Shown one piece after another: positions 12,966 through 23,092 of a stretch of 64,000 nt of DNA. Below the pieces are notes generated by a model. It ran no database searches, was not told where the DNA came from, and worked only from the letters and a program-made list of their open reading frames with translations. The position numbers and the translations under genes are program-made. Origin of the DNA: Spinacia oleracea (taxonomy: Eukaryota > Streptophyta > Magnoliopsida > Caryophyllales > Amaranthaceae); NCBI RefSeq assembly GCF_020520425.1, contig NC_079491.1, positions 21,195,449 through 21,259,448 on the forward strand. Reading direction: 5' to 3'. The first letter of the stretch is position 1. The number at the start of each line of letters is the position of its first letter.

Positions 12966-13773
12966 TTGCTCGTCGTCACATGCCCGCACTATATAACACC
13001 CCTTAAGGGTAACACGTAGCGTCCATTGCTTTGTGCGTGCAAGTTATATGAACGAATCGCATAAATTTTTTTTAAAAAATTATATTTAAAATTAATGACA
13101 AATTAATAAATTAATATTAATTTCATAATTTTAGGGCGAAAAATCGAAAATTTATTATTCAATTGATTTCCGATTAACATGGATTCAAGTCTAGGTCATA
13201 AAAATTTAAAATTTATCATAAATTTACAATTTTTTATGGTGGTTTTTAATCATAGGTATCTAATTAAATTATAATTAATTATGAAAATCAAATTAATTCT
13301 AAATTATTCTAATTTTCAACAAATTAATCATAATTACAAATTAGATTGCATAATTAACAAGGCTAGGCATTCAAACTTGTTAAACATATACAGTAGGTCA
13401 ATCAAAAATTCAAGATTTATCAACAAGAATCGCAAATATTTAATTTAACATCTTAAATTTACGAAATTTTGCATTCGAAAAACTAAAACCTCCGAAAAGT
13501 CATAGTTAGGCTTCGAATTTGAGAATTCTAGGTTCGGCAGAAAAATACTAATTTTGTCAAAATTTTAGAATGCCTTTTACATGCGGAATTGACACAAAAA
13601 TCACTCGATTTGGATGAGTAACGAAGAAACTGCCGAAAAACTGCGTACGTATAATTAAATAAACGCAATTTGCAATTAATTAACAATTACGAAAATTAAT
13701 CACCCCTTTTAATTCTTGCAAATTTGTAATATTTAACCATGTTCATGCAATTTAGATTATGAAAATAATAAGA

Positions 13774-13788
13774 GGCTCTTGATACCAC
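13774..13788 (-). other. Primer-binding site of the copia element
   Basis: The minus strand reads GTGGTATCAAGAGCC right after the 5' LTR end, similar to the TGGTATCAGAGC site complementary to initiator Met-tRNA used by many plant copia elements. Confidence 0.8.
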
Positions 13789-15185
13789 TGTTAGGTTATG
13801 ATACATATGACAATTCATAAATCATGCGGAAAAACCATAAAGCCAGGAATACATATTATTTACACATAATCATTTAGCATAGTTTAGATGCATACTCTTT
13901 GTTGCGTGCCTTCCCTAGCTGCGCCCGAACCGAACAAGAACAAGTCTTTAGGACTCCAAGTGTCGTCCCTCCGTAGATAGTCCACAGCACGTCCGGATCC
14001 GCCTTAAGATTGACCAACTAGAATCGCCCTTAAGGTACTATTATTTTCGGCACTTTTAGGCAATTGTGTGACTGATTTTTTTTTTCCAAAAACTCACTTT
14101 GAATACTTAAAAACTCGTTGTAAATATGTGACCCTAGGCACTTATTTATAGATTTTATGGAAAGGAATTATAATCCTATTAGAATACAAATCTATTTAAT
14201 TATAACCCTACTAGGATTCTAATTAAACAAAGTTTATCTATTAGGATTAGATTTAATCATATTACGAATCCCGGTAGCCTTAGGATTCCGAGTAACACAC
14301 ACACGAGTGGCGCACAAGCACCGCACGCCCGCACGCAGGCCTTGCGGCCCACGCCGAGCGCACAGCGCAAGGCCCACTGTCGTAGCCTTGTCCGTGCGCG
14401 CGCCCAAGCTTCGGCTGGGCCTGGCTTTTGCGCTAGGCCTGGTCGTATGCTTGGCGTGTGGTTGTTGCGCTTGGCTTGCTGGGCGATGACCCGACTTCGT
14501 GCTGGGCCTTCGTCTGGCAGGCCTCGTCCGATGCTAATTCGTACGATACGCTTCCGATTAAATTCTCGATTCCGGAATTCATTTCCGATACGAACAATAT
14601 TTAATATTTCCGATTCCGGAATTAATTTCCGTTTCGATCAAATATTTAATATTTCCGTTTCCGGAATTATTTTCCGATTCCGATAATATTTCCGATTCTG
14701 ACAATATTTCCGTTTCCGGCAATATTTCCGATTCCGGCAATATTTCCATTTCCGATAATAATTTCCGATACGTACCATGTTTCCGTTTCCGGCAACATCT
14801 ACGACTTGGATAATATTTATATTTCCGATACGATCCATATTTCCGTTTCCGGCAATATCATCGTTTCCGGAGTATTCTTTTCTTGCCTGTGACGATCTCA
14901 GCTCCCACAGAAACCAAGATCCGTCGATTCCGAATATCCATAGATGGAGTATTTAATGCCATTAAATACTTGATCCGTTTACGTACTATTTGTGTGACCC
15001 TGCGGGTTCAGTCAAGAGTAAGCTGTGGATTAATATCATTAATTCCACTTGAACTGAAGCGGCCTCTAGCTAGGCATTAAGCTCACTTGATCTCACTGAA
15101 TTATTAACTTGTTAATTAATACTGAACCGCATTTATTAGACTTAACATTGAATGCATACTTGGACCAAGGGCATTATTTCCTTCA
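13789..15185 (-). repeat. 5' LTR of the copia element at 4770-15185
   Basis: This LTR is 1397 bp. A TATA box (minus strand CTATAAATAAG, 14141-14151) marks the likely promoter. A GC-rich segment and TTCCG-type repeats match the other LTR. Confidence 0.93.
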
Positions 15186-15492
15186 TTTACTGTTTTGTTT
15201 TTGCAATTGTGGGCTTTCGAGCGCTTTCCCTTCTTTACCCCTCGGTCCGGTAGAGTGACCGGGGGTTACCGCTGCCCTCTAGTGGGGCATTGCTGGGAAG
15301 TTGAAGAGACGCCCAGCCATGAAGAGGTTCAGGGATATGATTGCAGCTGGGCGCCCTAACTTGGTAAGTATTCTCAGCTTTCCCTTACTTACTTATCTGT
15401 TACTTGTGTTTGAAAACAGGTGGGTTGGTCCTACTGTACGGAAATTCGTTTGTTGCTTTAAATAAAATTTTGCAGATTTTCGGGACCGAATC

Positions 15493-15495
<3 letters not shown>

Positions 15496-15556
<61 letters not shown>
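15496..15556. repeat. (TA)n microsatellite
   Basis: About 30 uninterrupted TA units within the Tat-type element. Confidence 0.97.
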
Positions 15557-15562
<6 letters not shown>

Positions 15563-15617
15563 GCCTACGTATCTTCCCCAAGTAAACTTAGTTCAGAATC
15601 AGGCCGCGCGTAGTTCT
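15557..15617 (+). other. Conserved retroelement block GATTGCCTACGTATC
   Basis: GGATTGCCTACGTATC, then GAATCAGG, then CGTAGTTC. The same ordered words occur on the minus strand at 23033-23092 inside a different LTR element. In both places the block is antisense to its host element. No protein is apparent. Confidence 0.6.
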
Positions 15618-15713
15618 GGTTATGTTGCGCACAGGGATTGTGTGACCAGTACCCCTTAAGTGTTCGAAGTTTTCCTGTTGGTGTGCAGGGAGGCCTCGAA
15701 ACACTTGGATAAG

Positions 15714-15880
15714 GCGCTGAAATATTCCAGCGTATGTCTTGAGTGCGCTGGAATTTTCTTGCGCATGGTTGGGGTGCGCTGGAATATTCTGGCGCATGGT
15801 TAGGGTGCGCTGGAATATTCTGGCGCATGGCTAGAGAGCGCTGGTATTTTCCGGCGCTCTGTGTCACTTATATTATATTT
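15714..15880 (+). repeat. 31-bp array of GCGCTGGAATATTC palindromic units
   Basis: Five units start with GCGCTGRAAT at about 31-bp spacing. Most carry a second half (CCAGCG or TGGCGC) that can pair with the first. A TATA-like TTATATTATATTTTT follows at about 15868-15881. This matches the layout seen before the PMD ORF and in LTRs of this window. Confidence 0.8.
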
Positions 15881-16052
15881 TTCCTGGCGTTTTTATGCAA
15901 AGTGCGAGTCTGGCCTATGAAGTCTGGACAGTTTTATTGAATGCCTTACTGTAACTAATTTGATTTGCTGAAAATTTCTTGGTTTATTTAATTCTCTTTG
16001 GAGAAGGTGCGAGCTATAATTTATTAAGTTAATCTCTGCTTTGGTTTTGTCT

Positions 16053-17081
16053 CTAGACGTAATATTTCTTTAACTGATCTAGATTAGTGAAGTTCGCGAA
16101 TTCTGACCCATCAATATCAGATAGTTTTACCGCTCCTCCTAGGAGGATGGTTTTACGAAATATAGCCCGGTCCGATTTGGTCGGAATTTGCCTCTGGGGT
16201 CCGTGGTTGGTGCACGGACTTCTTTAAGTACAAAGTCTCCTTCCTTGATGTTGCGAGGTTTAACTTTTTTGTTAAATTGCCTCGCTATATGTTTCTGATA
16301 TACTTGCACGTGGTGCAGGGCCCTTAGTCTTCGTTCGTCAAGTAAGGTGAGCTCGTCGTATCTGGCTTGTACCCATTCTGCTTCGGGCAACTAACTTTCT
16401 AAGACTATGCGAAGAGAAGGGATTTCCAATTCCATGGGTTGAATAGCTTCCATTCCGTATACTAGGGAGTATGGGGTTACTCCTATAGAGGTGCAGATAG
16501 AGGTTCGGTATCCCCATAGAGCGAAATGCAACCTGTTAGGCCAATCTTTGTAATTTTCGGCCATTTTTTCAATTATAACTTTGAGGTTTTTGTTGGCCGA
16601 TTCGACTGCTCCATTCATCTGGAGTATGTACGGTGATGACTTATTTAACTCGGTATTTTTCAAGTAAGTCTTGGACTTCGGTCCTGAAGTGGGAACCTTG
16701 GTCGTCGCTTATGAGCTCGTGTGGAACCCCGTATCTCCAGAAGATGTTTCTTTCTAGGAATTTTGCGACATGTTTAGCCGTTATTTGGGAAAATGAGCAT
16801 GATTCTACCCATTTGGTGAAGTAATCAATTGCGACTAGGACATATTCATGTCCTCCGACACCTGTTGGTGTGATTTTTCCAATTATGTCAATGCCCCAGG
16901 TGGAGAATGGCCAAGGGGAAGTGAAAGTGTACAGTTTTGAGGGAGGCAAGTGATTCAGATTGCTGAATATTTGGCGTTTGGGGCACGTTTTGACGAAATG
17001 GTAACAGTCTGTTTTCATAGTGGCCCAATAGTACCCTGAACGCGATATTATTCTGGCTAGCATTCTCCCGTTCATATGCAA
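16053..17081 (-). pseudogene. Ty3/gypsy integrase and pol C-terminus, frameshifted
   Basis: Going down the minus strand: a partial zinc finger (C-H-F-V-K-T-C region), the catalytic core with Asp in W-G-I-D-I-I-G, Asp in L-I-S-D-D-Q-G-S and Glu in N-G-A-V-E-S-A-N, then the basic C-terminal region (A-R-Q-F-N-K-K-V-K-P-R) and a GKFRPN motif. Reading frames change near 16641-16663 and again near 16145; translation in the final frame gives L-D-Q-L-K-K-Y-Y-V and a stop at 16053. A stop also interrupts the protein near 16391. The sequence type fits Tat/Ogre integrases. The N-terminal zinc finger is cut at about 17081, where unrelated LINE sequence begins. Confidence 0.88.
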
Positions 17082-17086
17082 GCTGC

Positions 17087-17830
17087 ATACGCCGTCAGTG
17101 GCTTACAGTCTTCTCAATGGCTGACATCCCCTATCTATTTTATCAAGAAAATGTTTGAGGATTTGTCCAGTACTGCTGCTAGAGTTAGATGGACTAGTTT
17201 TGTGTGGAATAGGCTCTCAGTGCCTAAGCATAGGTTTGTTCTTTGGCTAGCGCGATGTTCAAGACAGGCTCAAAACAAAGGCAAGACTTTCCAACATGGG
17301 CATTAGTTGTGATCAATTCTATCCTATCTGCTACAGGGATGATGAACTGTACCCCCAGTTGTTTTTTGAATGTGATTTCACTAATGAATGCAAGTCCCCC
17401 AGTTACAATGTAATAAAGCTATTCTTGATCACATACTGGTCTGGATTAGGAAATTCTATAGAGGAGATTTCAGGAGGAAGGTAGCTAATTACACTGCCAT
17501 AGCTAGCCTGATGTATAACATTTGGTGAGCCAGAAATGCTGCTGTTTGGGATTTGAAGGTCCCCACTGTCAAACTTACAGTATAGAAAGTTAAGTCTGAT
17601 GTCAAGTATAGGATTCAGTCCCTTATAGGCACAAAAGTGAAAAATTCAGATAGGGAGTGGCTTTGCTCCTTGTAATTATGTAGGAAGGTTTTCCTTTCAT
17701 GTTTTGACTTCTTCTGTATTCTCTTTAGGCTTTTGCCTTGGTAGTGCCTCGGGGTGAAAGACTTCTCCCCCTTGGCTAGCTTGTAATGCTTGTTATAATT
17801 AATATATTCTCTCTTACTTGCCAAAAGATT
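17087..17830 (+). mobile_element. LINE 3' end, truncated and broken
   Basis: The plus strand reads R-W-T-S-F-V-W-N-R-L-S-V-P-K-H-R-F-V-L-W-L-A, the zf-RVT motif at the C-terminus of plant L1-type LINE ORF2 proteins. It then continues in another frame with Y-P-Q-L-F-F-E-C-D-F, the Cys/Phe box. An AT-rich 3' tail follows to about 17830. Stops and a frameshift show that it is dead. 5' truncation is typical of LINEs; here the break coincides with the end of the Tat-type integrase fragment. Confidence 0.75.
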
Positions 17831-18180
17831 AAAAGATATGACATAGACGAAAGTTGCAAAACCAGAGAAGCAAATGAGAGAAGCAATATGCGTATGTGAT
17901 GGTTTTTTGTAGGCTTTGGAATTTAGAAGGGGCCTTTTGTCTTTTAATTGTTTTTTATGTCATTAAATAATGGGAGTTTTTATTTGACGTCTTATTTCGC
18001 TAAAAATGTCCGCTTATTATTTGTAAAAGGACAATTATACCCTTTCAAATAAATCACACCCCCACCCCCATTCACGCCCCCCCATGAACTGTTCCACCGT
18101 TAGCCCAATTAACCGACCACCGCCACCCCACCGTTTCTCTGCTACACTGCTACCCTTGAACCATCACCCCAATTAACCGC
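17831..18180. repeat. Unassigned spacer with CCCCAATTAACCGACC repeats
   Basis: The segment 18090-18180 contains repeated words (CCCAATTAACCGACCACCGCC, split by short spacers; GCTACACTGCTA). They continue at 28960-29100 on the other side of the inserted LTR element, so this is one host repeat split by the insertion. No gene is seen. Confidence 0.6.
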
Positions 18181-18185
18181 CACCT

Positions 18186-19655
18186 TGTAGACACCTACTT
18201 TTGTCTCCATTCCCGAAAGGGAAGGTTCGATGATGAGAACATAAATCTCCACTTGACAACGCATCTCCTATAAAATAACGAATCTCAATCACCTTTTTCA
18301 TTTCACCCGAAACCTGCTATTTATAGAAACCTGCTATTTATGGAACCCTGCTAAAAATAGTAACTGCCGTAATGGACAGTTGTTAAAGTGGCAAGTCATA
18401 AAAGATAGAAACCTGTCAGAATTAGGTGTTGCACTCCAACATAAATCCTAAATGAGATAGAAGTTGCGAGAGAACCCTATTCCTAATACGATTCGTAAAT
18501 AAGAGTTACGTATTAAATTAAAATCCTAACGAGCCTAGAGTTCGTAACGGGCCCAGACGCATTCCGTCATAAAATTAATACGCACTAAAAGACTCGATTA
18601 AGTCTCATGCACTCCGGATTCTAAGAGTCCGAATCTGACAAAGAAACGGCCCAGACCCTATTTTCAACGCCTGGCTCTGGGCGCCGAAATCTTCGGCGCC
18701 CAGCCCTGGGCGCTGAAATTACCTGGGACGTGTTCTTTCCTAATTCCTCGTGGATTAGAGTTCTACAAATTCTATCTTTCCACGAAGTCTTTTCTATAAA
18801 TATAGCCCCAAGTTCGACGTGAAAAAAACACAAGACACAATTCATATTCTGAGTATTGACTCCAACCCCTAAGCCTAAGCCTCACGCTGCGAAATTGATC
18901 ACGCGTTCTGTCGCAATCGATCCAAAAATCGAATAGAACGTATCCTGTCCCGTAACTTGAGATTCGTTAAATAAAAGGAGAAATAGCAAAGTCAAAGTGG
19001 TTAGTTTTGTGAGAACCGTGACGCACCTCTCAAGGGTGTGTCGTAATGTGCCCCTTCGCATGATTTAATTGCTTTCCTCGCCCTTTTATGAGCTGTTAAA
19101 CTAATCAAATCTGATTGTTCTATCACGCCTAATAAAGATAATATGTTGGGAAATTGGATTATCATGCTAGGTCCCTTAAAACAATCTAAATCAGATAATC
19201 GCGACCGATCTAGTATTATATGTTGCATATTGTTAAAATCAACTCAGATTAGTTTAATAGTTAACGCATGTCCCTTCAATTATTTATGCTGAGCTAGTAA
19301 GGATATCCTGCCTCTGGAGTTATGGAAGAGCGAGTACTCCTCTCGGTAGTTACAGTCCCCCGAACCCTCAATCTCTACCTTGCGGGTGTATGTTGAGAGA
19401 TCCCCACACCAGGGATCACAAGGGAACCTATGGCCGTCGTGGTCAAACATAATTGCACTCCCTTTATGTCACGATAACCGGGTTTTGTCAGTTTTTATCA
19501 TTGTCGTTAAAAACTGAATGGCGACTCCTATATTACTAGTCAATTGGGTGTAAACTCACAGGAAATCCAATTACACTTGATTTGACAAAAAGAAGCGTCA
19601 CACCCACGAGGGACGAGGTCACGCATTAGCCTCGTGCTTTTTCGACCCCCTCACA
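18186..19655 (+). repeat. 5' LTR of the element at 18186-28819
   Basis: This LTR is 1470 bp. It has a palindrome cluster at 18654-18716 (CTGGGCGCCGAAATCTTCGG core) and a TATA box TATAAATA at 18795-18802. Transcription would start about 30 bp further on. It ends TTCGACCCCCTCACA. Confidence 0.95.
18654..18802 (+). promoter_or_regulatory. LTR promoter: palindrome cluster and TATA box
   Basis: Two overlapping inverted words (GGGCGCCGAAATCTTCGGCG and CGCCCAGCCCTGGGCGCTGA) lie 80-140 bp upstream of TATAAATA (18795). The same arrangement is kept in the right LTR (27838-27966). Confidence 0.7.
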
Positions 19656-19675
19656 GTGGTGACTCCGCTGGGGAT
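19656..19675 (+). other. Primer-binding site of the element at 18186-28819
   Basis: GTGGTGACTCCGCTGGGGA directly follows the left LTR. It is the kind of site seen in plant Ty3/gypsy elements; I do not assign the tRNA. Confidence 0.7.
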
Positions 19676-20452
19676 AGTGAAGGAAATACTCGTGCTTGTA
19701 GGTAATCAAAATAGCCGAAGGGTGAAACGATCCTACCCCGCGTTTATTTCCCCATCAAGTTGGGACGACCTGAAAATCAGCATATTAATGTGAACGGGCA
19801 GAACCGCATAACGAATCTTGGCTCCCTTGGATATTTCATCTCGGGAGTCGGGACTAAGGATACCCATCGCCAACCGGGGGGTGCATACGCTTCGAATGTT
19901 GTCCACTCGGCACTTTCGCTAGTAGTACACCCGTCCCAAACCCAATCGCTCGCCCACTAGGTCCCTCTCATTGGTGCATGCCCCCTTGGCTTACATCGTG
20001 ATTGGCCTCTTGGGCGAAATTCGTCTGTTGAAGGCACTACCTCGACCGGGGCATGTGTTGGATCTGCGATAGAAGCGGTACCAAGCCGCCGCAAATACTA
20101 CCCATAGAAGCCTATCATAAACTACATGACATATAATTATTTTGCCTCATTGTGTAATGTTAGTTATGTGTAGCGAATTATGTGGTTGTGTGTGACATAC
20201 AATGCTAGAAAACCAACGACCTTAAAAATTGCCCAAACATTCATAAACCAATTGGCCAAAGAGTTATACCAAGATACGTGTTCCGCAACCCCGAACGATC
20301 GCCACAAAAATAAGCGACGCTCAGGAGGGACCGTAACGAATCCCACAACGTTGCACAACGCGTAAAGGACGTTATTAGGCAAACACACAAAATTAAGTCG
20401 CATATACAAAAAAATATACGTAAACAGAAAACGAGCACCAGTCAGGGACGCA

Positions 20453-20570
20453 TTTTCAACGCCCCTGGCTGGGCGCCACTATTTCTAACGCCCTTCGTTG
20501 GGCGCTGAAGTTGCTGCCTGACCTTTTGGTCAGGCACAGCAGCCTCGGTGCCCGCGCATATAAAAAAAAT
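20453..20570 (+). repeat. Internal palindrome module with TATA-like box
   Basis: ATTTTCAACGCCCCTGGCTG, GGCGCCACTATTTCTAACGC and TTGGGCGCTGAA form the same imperfect inverted words as in the LTR. A CATATAAAAAAAATACG TATA-like stretch follows at about 20558-20574. Confidence 0.6.
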
Positions 20571-21797
20571 ACGTAGCAGTAAAAGAAAATTCGTGAAAAT
20601 TGCTGCAAGGGCGTACGAAAAGGCACTCAATTCTAAGAACGACTTATAAAATAAACAACTCTTTGTGTCGTCATTAGGCCTCCTATGACGACAATGTTCG
20701 GCACCAAAACCGAGCATGCTAATAACCTTGGATGTCACATGGGCAAAGTATTCAAAAAATGATGTTCGAATAAAATTTTCAAAGAAAAAAAAATAATGTT
20801 CAAATGAAAAATAAGTAAATCCGAGTCTAGACTAGGCTATGCCAAAGTACAATCTAAATCCTAGTCTTAGTTGTCTTATCCATAGAATCGGTCCTAATGC
20901 TTGGTGTCGTTCTGCAAGTTAAAAAGGTTAAACCATACTGAGTCTCCCTTCCTAAAATTTAAATCAATAAGCACCCATATGTAATTGTCATCCCTTGCTA
21001 AGAATCTACGGCCTCAATACTCTCTCTCACCAACAAGAAGAATATATTATAGTATTTGCAAAGTGGAAACAGTCACATTCTGAAAATCATTCCTCCATAG
21101 TCGCACGACCCCCAAAGTGAACCTAAGGTGTCAATACCATTAGCAAAAATTAATGGCCTCGAGGCTTATGATCACATTGGGTCACGACTATCATAGTCCT
21201 CTCGAGCCACTCGCTCCTTGAAATACTCCTAAGTACGGACTAAAAGATTTTCTCTGAATGCAACAGGACGAACCATGAAAATACCCAAATCGGCATGCCA
21301 TAAGGCTACCATCGGGGTAAAGCAATACACACTAAGAGGGAAGCCGCACTAATGATTCTAGTCTTGCAAAAATGAAAATTCGATCTCCCCGACTAACTAC
21401 CTTGCCAACATTAAGCAAAATGGCGCATGAAAAATGAACACCCAAGGGTTAAAATCTAAAGTTTCAACCAACGAAGGTTATGGTCCAATTAGCCTAAGTC
21501 TGAGAGTTGCTTGGTCAAGTATTATAGGCTTACGCCACGTCATTATTTTGAGTCTAGGCCACCTCCTTGTATTCATACACGGGTTATAATCAGAAAGATT
21601 AATGAAAGTTCGAGTCTAAATCACAATTTCCAATTAAATCCCAGAAACTGGAGTCTGAAAAGAAACAAAAAATTATTTTCGATGTAATTCTTTCGTTAAA
21701 TTTCAATAAAGTAAAAACAACATTTTGAATCTACGCTATTTGCACATTTTAAGAAACGACTAAATACGCTTGCAAAGTAAGACAATTTAAAAGGTCC

Positions 21798-21870
21798 ACC
21801 CTAGGCCTACTAAAGCTAAAGTTCCACCCTAGGCCTACTAAAATTAAAGGTCCACTATAGGCCTACCAAA
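21798..21870. repeat. 31-bp tandem repeat, three copies
   Basis: Units of the form TCCACCCTAGGCCTACTAAA recur three times with few differences. Confidence 0.85.
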
Positions 21871-22139
21871 CGAGGCTCACTCAGTCTCGCCTCGTGACTC
21901 AAAGACCACAACCATCTACCTTTTAGCCCAAATAAAAAAAATTTGAAGGATTTATGTTGGGGAGAAATCCCAAGCAAAATGAAAAAATAGAAAGAGAAAA
22001 GGGAGAGCGAAAAGAGCGAGCCTTGAAATACTTAGCCCGTACCTCCCAAAGTGCAAAATTTACACAAGTAAAGCAAAGGAAAAGAATTGAGTCAACCAAT
22101 CCAAATCATGCCACAAAAACTACATAAAGTTCTACGATG

Positions 22140-22470
22140 TCTACCCCTTCCAATCCTTATGTTCTTAGACGCCTTCGCTCTGGGGCCCCTGTTCAGCTCA
22201 TTTAACCCATCCATGTTCTCATTGCCATAACCCAAGAAACCATCACCTCGACTCTTGTTCTTGTTGTCAACTGCAAACCACGTACGGCCATTGACACGTG
22301 CGTCATACCCATTATTACACCACTGTTAGCATAATGACCGTATACCTTGTTTGGATACATCCTGTTGATATACCCTTGAGCCGTCCCCATGCTACTCATT
22401 GGCCTTGGTTGATGTAAGCTCATGACACTAGCTTGAGGCTGCAAATTGTGAGTCCTAGCAGATGTAATCC
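22140..22470 (-). pseudogene. Captured fragment of a YTH-domain (ECT-type) m6A reader gene
   Basis: The minus strand reads S-L-H-Q-P-R-P-M-S-S, then A-Q-G-Y-I-N-R-M-Y-P-N-K-V-Y-G-H-Y. After a shift of frame near 22320 it continues G-Y-D-A-R-V-N-G-R-T-W-F-A-V-D-N, then G-Y-G-N-E-N-M and D-G-L-N-E-L-N-R-G-P-R-A-K. This is the conserved segment just N-terminal to the YTH domain in plant ECT proteins, which bind N6-methyladenosine in mRNA. The YTH domain itself is absent and the reading frame is broken, so no function is expected. The piece lies antisense inside a non-autonomous LTR element, which points to transduplication of host sequence. Recognition is from memory of the family motif; I cannot name the source gene. 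Confidence 0.8.
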
Positions 22471-22674
22471 TCATGCTTGACCAATACCTATACAAATTAT
22501 CCTATCTCATTCAACCCATCTTTCAAGCCGTCTTGAGTCACAAATAAATAAAGAAGACAAATGAAAAGTACAAAAAAAATAATAAATAATAAAAAAGCAA
22601 ACTTTGCAAAGCGCCTTTAAAAAGTTCGTCTAAAAAGAAAAAGAAGCATTTAGCGCACCAAAAAAAATCCGCCC

Positions 22675-22775
22675 AGAAGTCATTTTCAGTGCCCAGAGCT
22701 GGGCGCCGAAATCTTTAGCGCCCCAGCCTGGGCGCTGATTCTCTCTGCTTGCTAAAATTTGTCCAGAAGTGCTCG
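22675..22775 (+). repeat. Internal palindrome module
   Basis: GCCCAGAAGTCATTTTCAGT, then CCCAGAGCTGGGCGCCGAAA and GCCTGGGCGCTGA. Nearly the same 100 bp occurs at 24765-24860, while surrounding sequence differs. Confidence 0.7.
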
Positions 22776-23032
22776 TCATTTTATCCGCACATACACGGAA
22801 CAATAACGAACACTTGGAGGGGTACAACATGTATTCAGATATACGTACCACCAAAAAAGTATACATGTACTCAAAAAAAATAAAACAAATTTACAAAATT
22901 TTGGCTTACGGTAAGGCAGCAGATTAAAATAATAATGAACTTCACTTATCTCATCCTATTTCAAACATTGCGATTCCACCTTAGAACGTACTTTTTTAAA
23001 ATCGGCATTCTAAAAAACCATTTTCTAGGCTA

Positions 23033-23092
23033 AGAACTACGCAAGACCTGATTCCAAATTAAATCTATTTGAGGCGGATACGTAGGCAATCC
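23033..23092 (-). other. Conserved retroelement block GATTGCCTACGTATC
   Basis: On the minus strand GGATTGCCTACGTATCC is followed by GGAATCAGG and GCGTAGTTC. It is the counterpart of 15557-15617 and antisense to the element that carries it. Confidence 0.6.

Larger units (their letters stand above)
6181..13773 (-). other. Copia interior without open reading frames of use
   Basis: There are 7.6 kb between PPT and PBS. Apart from the degenerate reverse transcriptase and a GC-rich repeat block, the sequence is AT-rich with many stops on both strands. Some stretches (7740-8200) look like further eroded pol on the minus strand, but I cannot assign domains with confidence. Confidence 0.7.
4770..15185 (-). 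mobile_element. Ty1/copia LTR retrotransposon with decayed interior
   Basis: Two about 1.4-kb LTRs flank a 7.6-kb interior. On the minus strand the LTR starts TGAAGGAAATAATGCCCTTG and ends CCTAACA. A 5-bp target duplication TTTAC is at 4765-4769 and 15186-15190. The primer-binding site (rc of 13774-13788, GTGGTATCAAGAGCC) resembles the initiator-Met tRNA type, and a purine tract GGACAAGTGGGAGAC abuts the other LTR. Both fix the minus orientation. The interior has no open gag-pol; only degenerate reverse transcriptase is recognisable. The LTRs differ at roughly 12 bases plus one indel by eye (about 99% identity). Confidence 0.95.
3739..15420 (+). pseudogene. Antisense ORF with plant mobile domain (PMD), broken and split
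   Basis: The start ATG at 3739 opens M-S-D-D-S-S-S-S-A-E-G. A frame change near 3895-3910 and in-frame stops follow. The PMD signature is clear in 4205-4690: T-N-T-F-H-F, then W-G-E-M-T-I-T-P-E-D-Y, then L-T-G-L-P-F-T-G-R-P-V. After the copia insertion the tail resumes near 15205 with Q-L-W-A-F-E-R-F-P, another PMD hallmark. The copia element lies downstream of a donor-like GTACGT (4702), so it may sit in an intron of this ORF. PMD proteins are found in plant transposons and in host genes such as MAIN. Here the ORF runs opposite to the adjacent pol, so it is best read as the antisense ORF of the Tat-type element. Confidence 0.75.
2301..17081 (-). mobile_element. Decayed Ty3/gypsy element, Tat/Ogre-like, with antisense ORF
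   Basis: Read on the minus strand the order is integrase and the pol C-terminus (17081-16053), an untranslated region with palindromes, an ORF in the opposite sense encoding a plant mobile domain, and 64-bp tandem repeats (2719-2301). In elements of the Tat lineage an extra antisense ORF between pol and the 3' LTR and tandem repeats near the 3' end are known features, so I infer a Tat-type element inserted on the minus strand. Both ends are missing: no LTR is seen left of 2301, and the right end is cut inside the integrase zinc finger, where LINE sequence begins. A copia element (4770-15185) interrupts it. Confidence 0.7.

Noticed and set aside
12327..13006. Several overlapping long frames on both strands
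   Set aside because: Low-complexity Ala/Arg/Ser products of the GC-rich repeat inside the copia leader; no start context or domain.
20164..20738. Frames around the internal palindrome of the LARD
   Set aside because: Overlapping frames on both strands with no domain; interior has no coding signature here.
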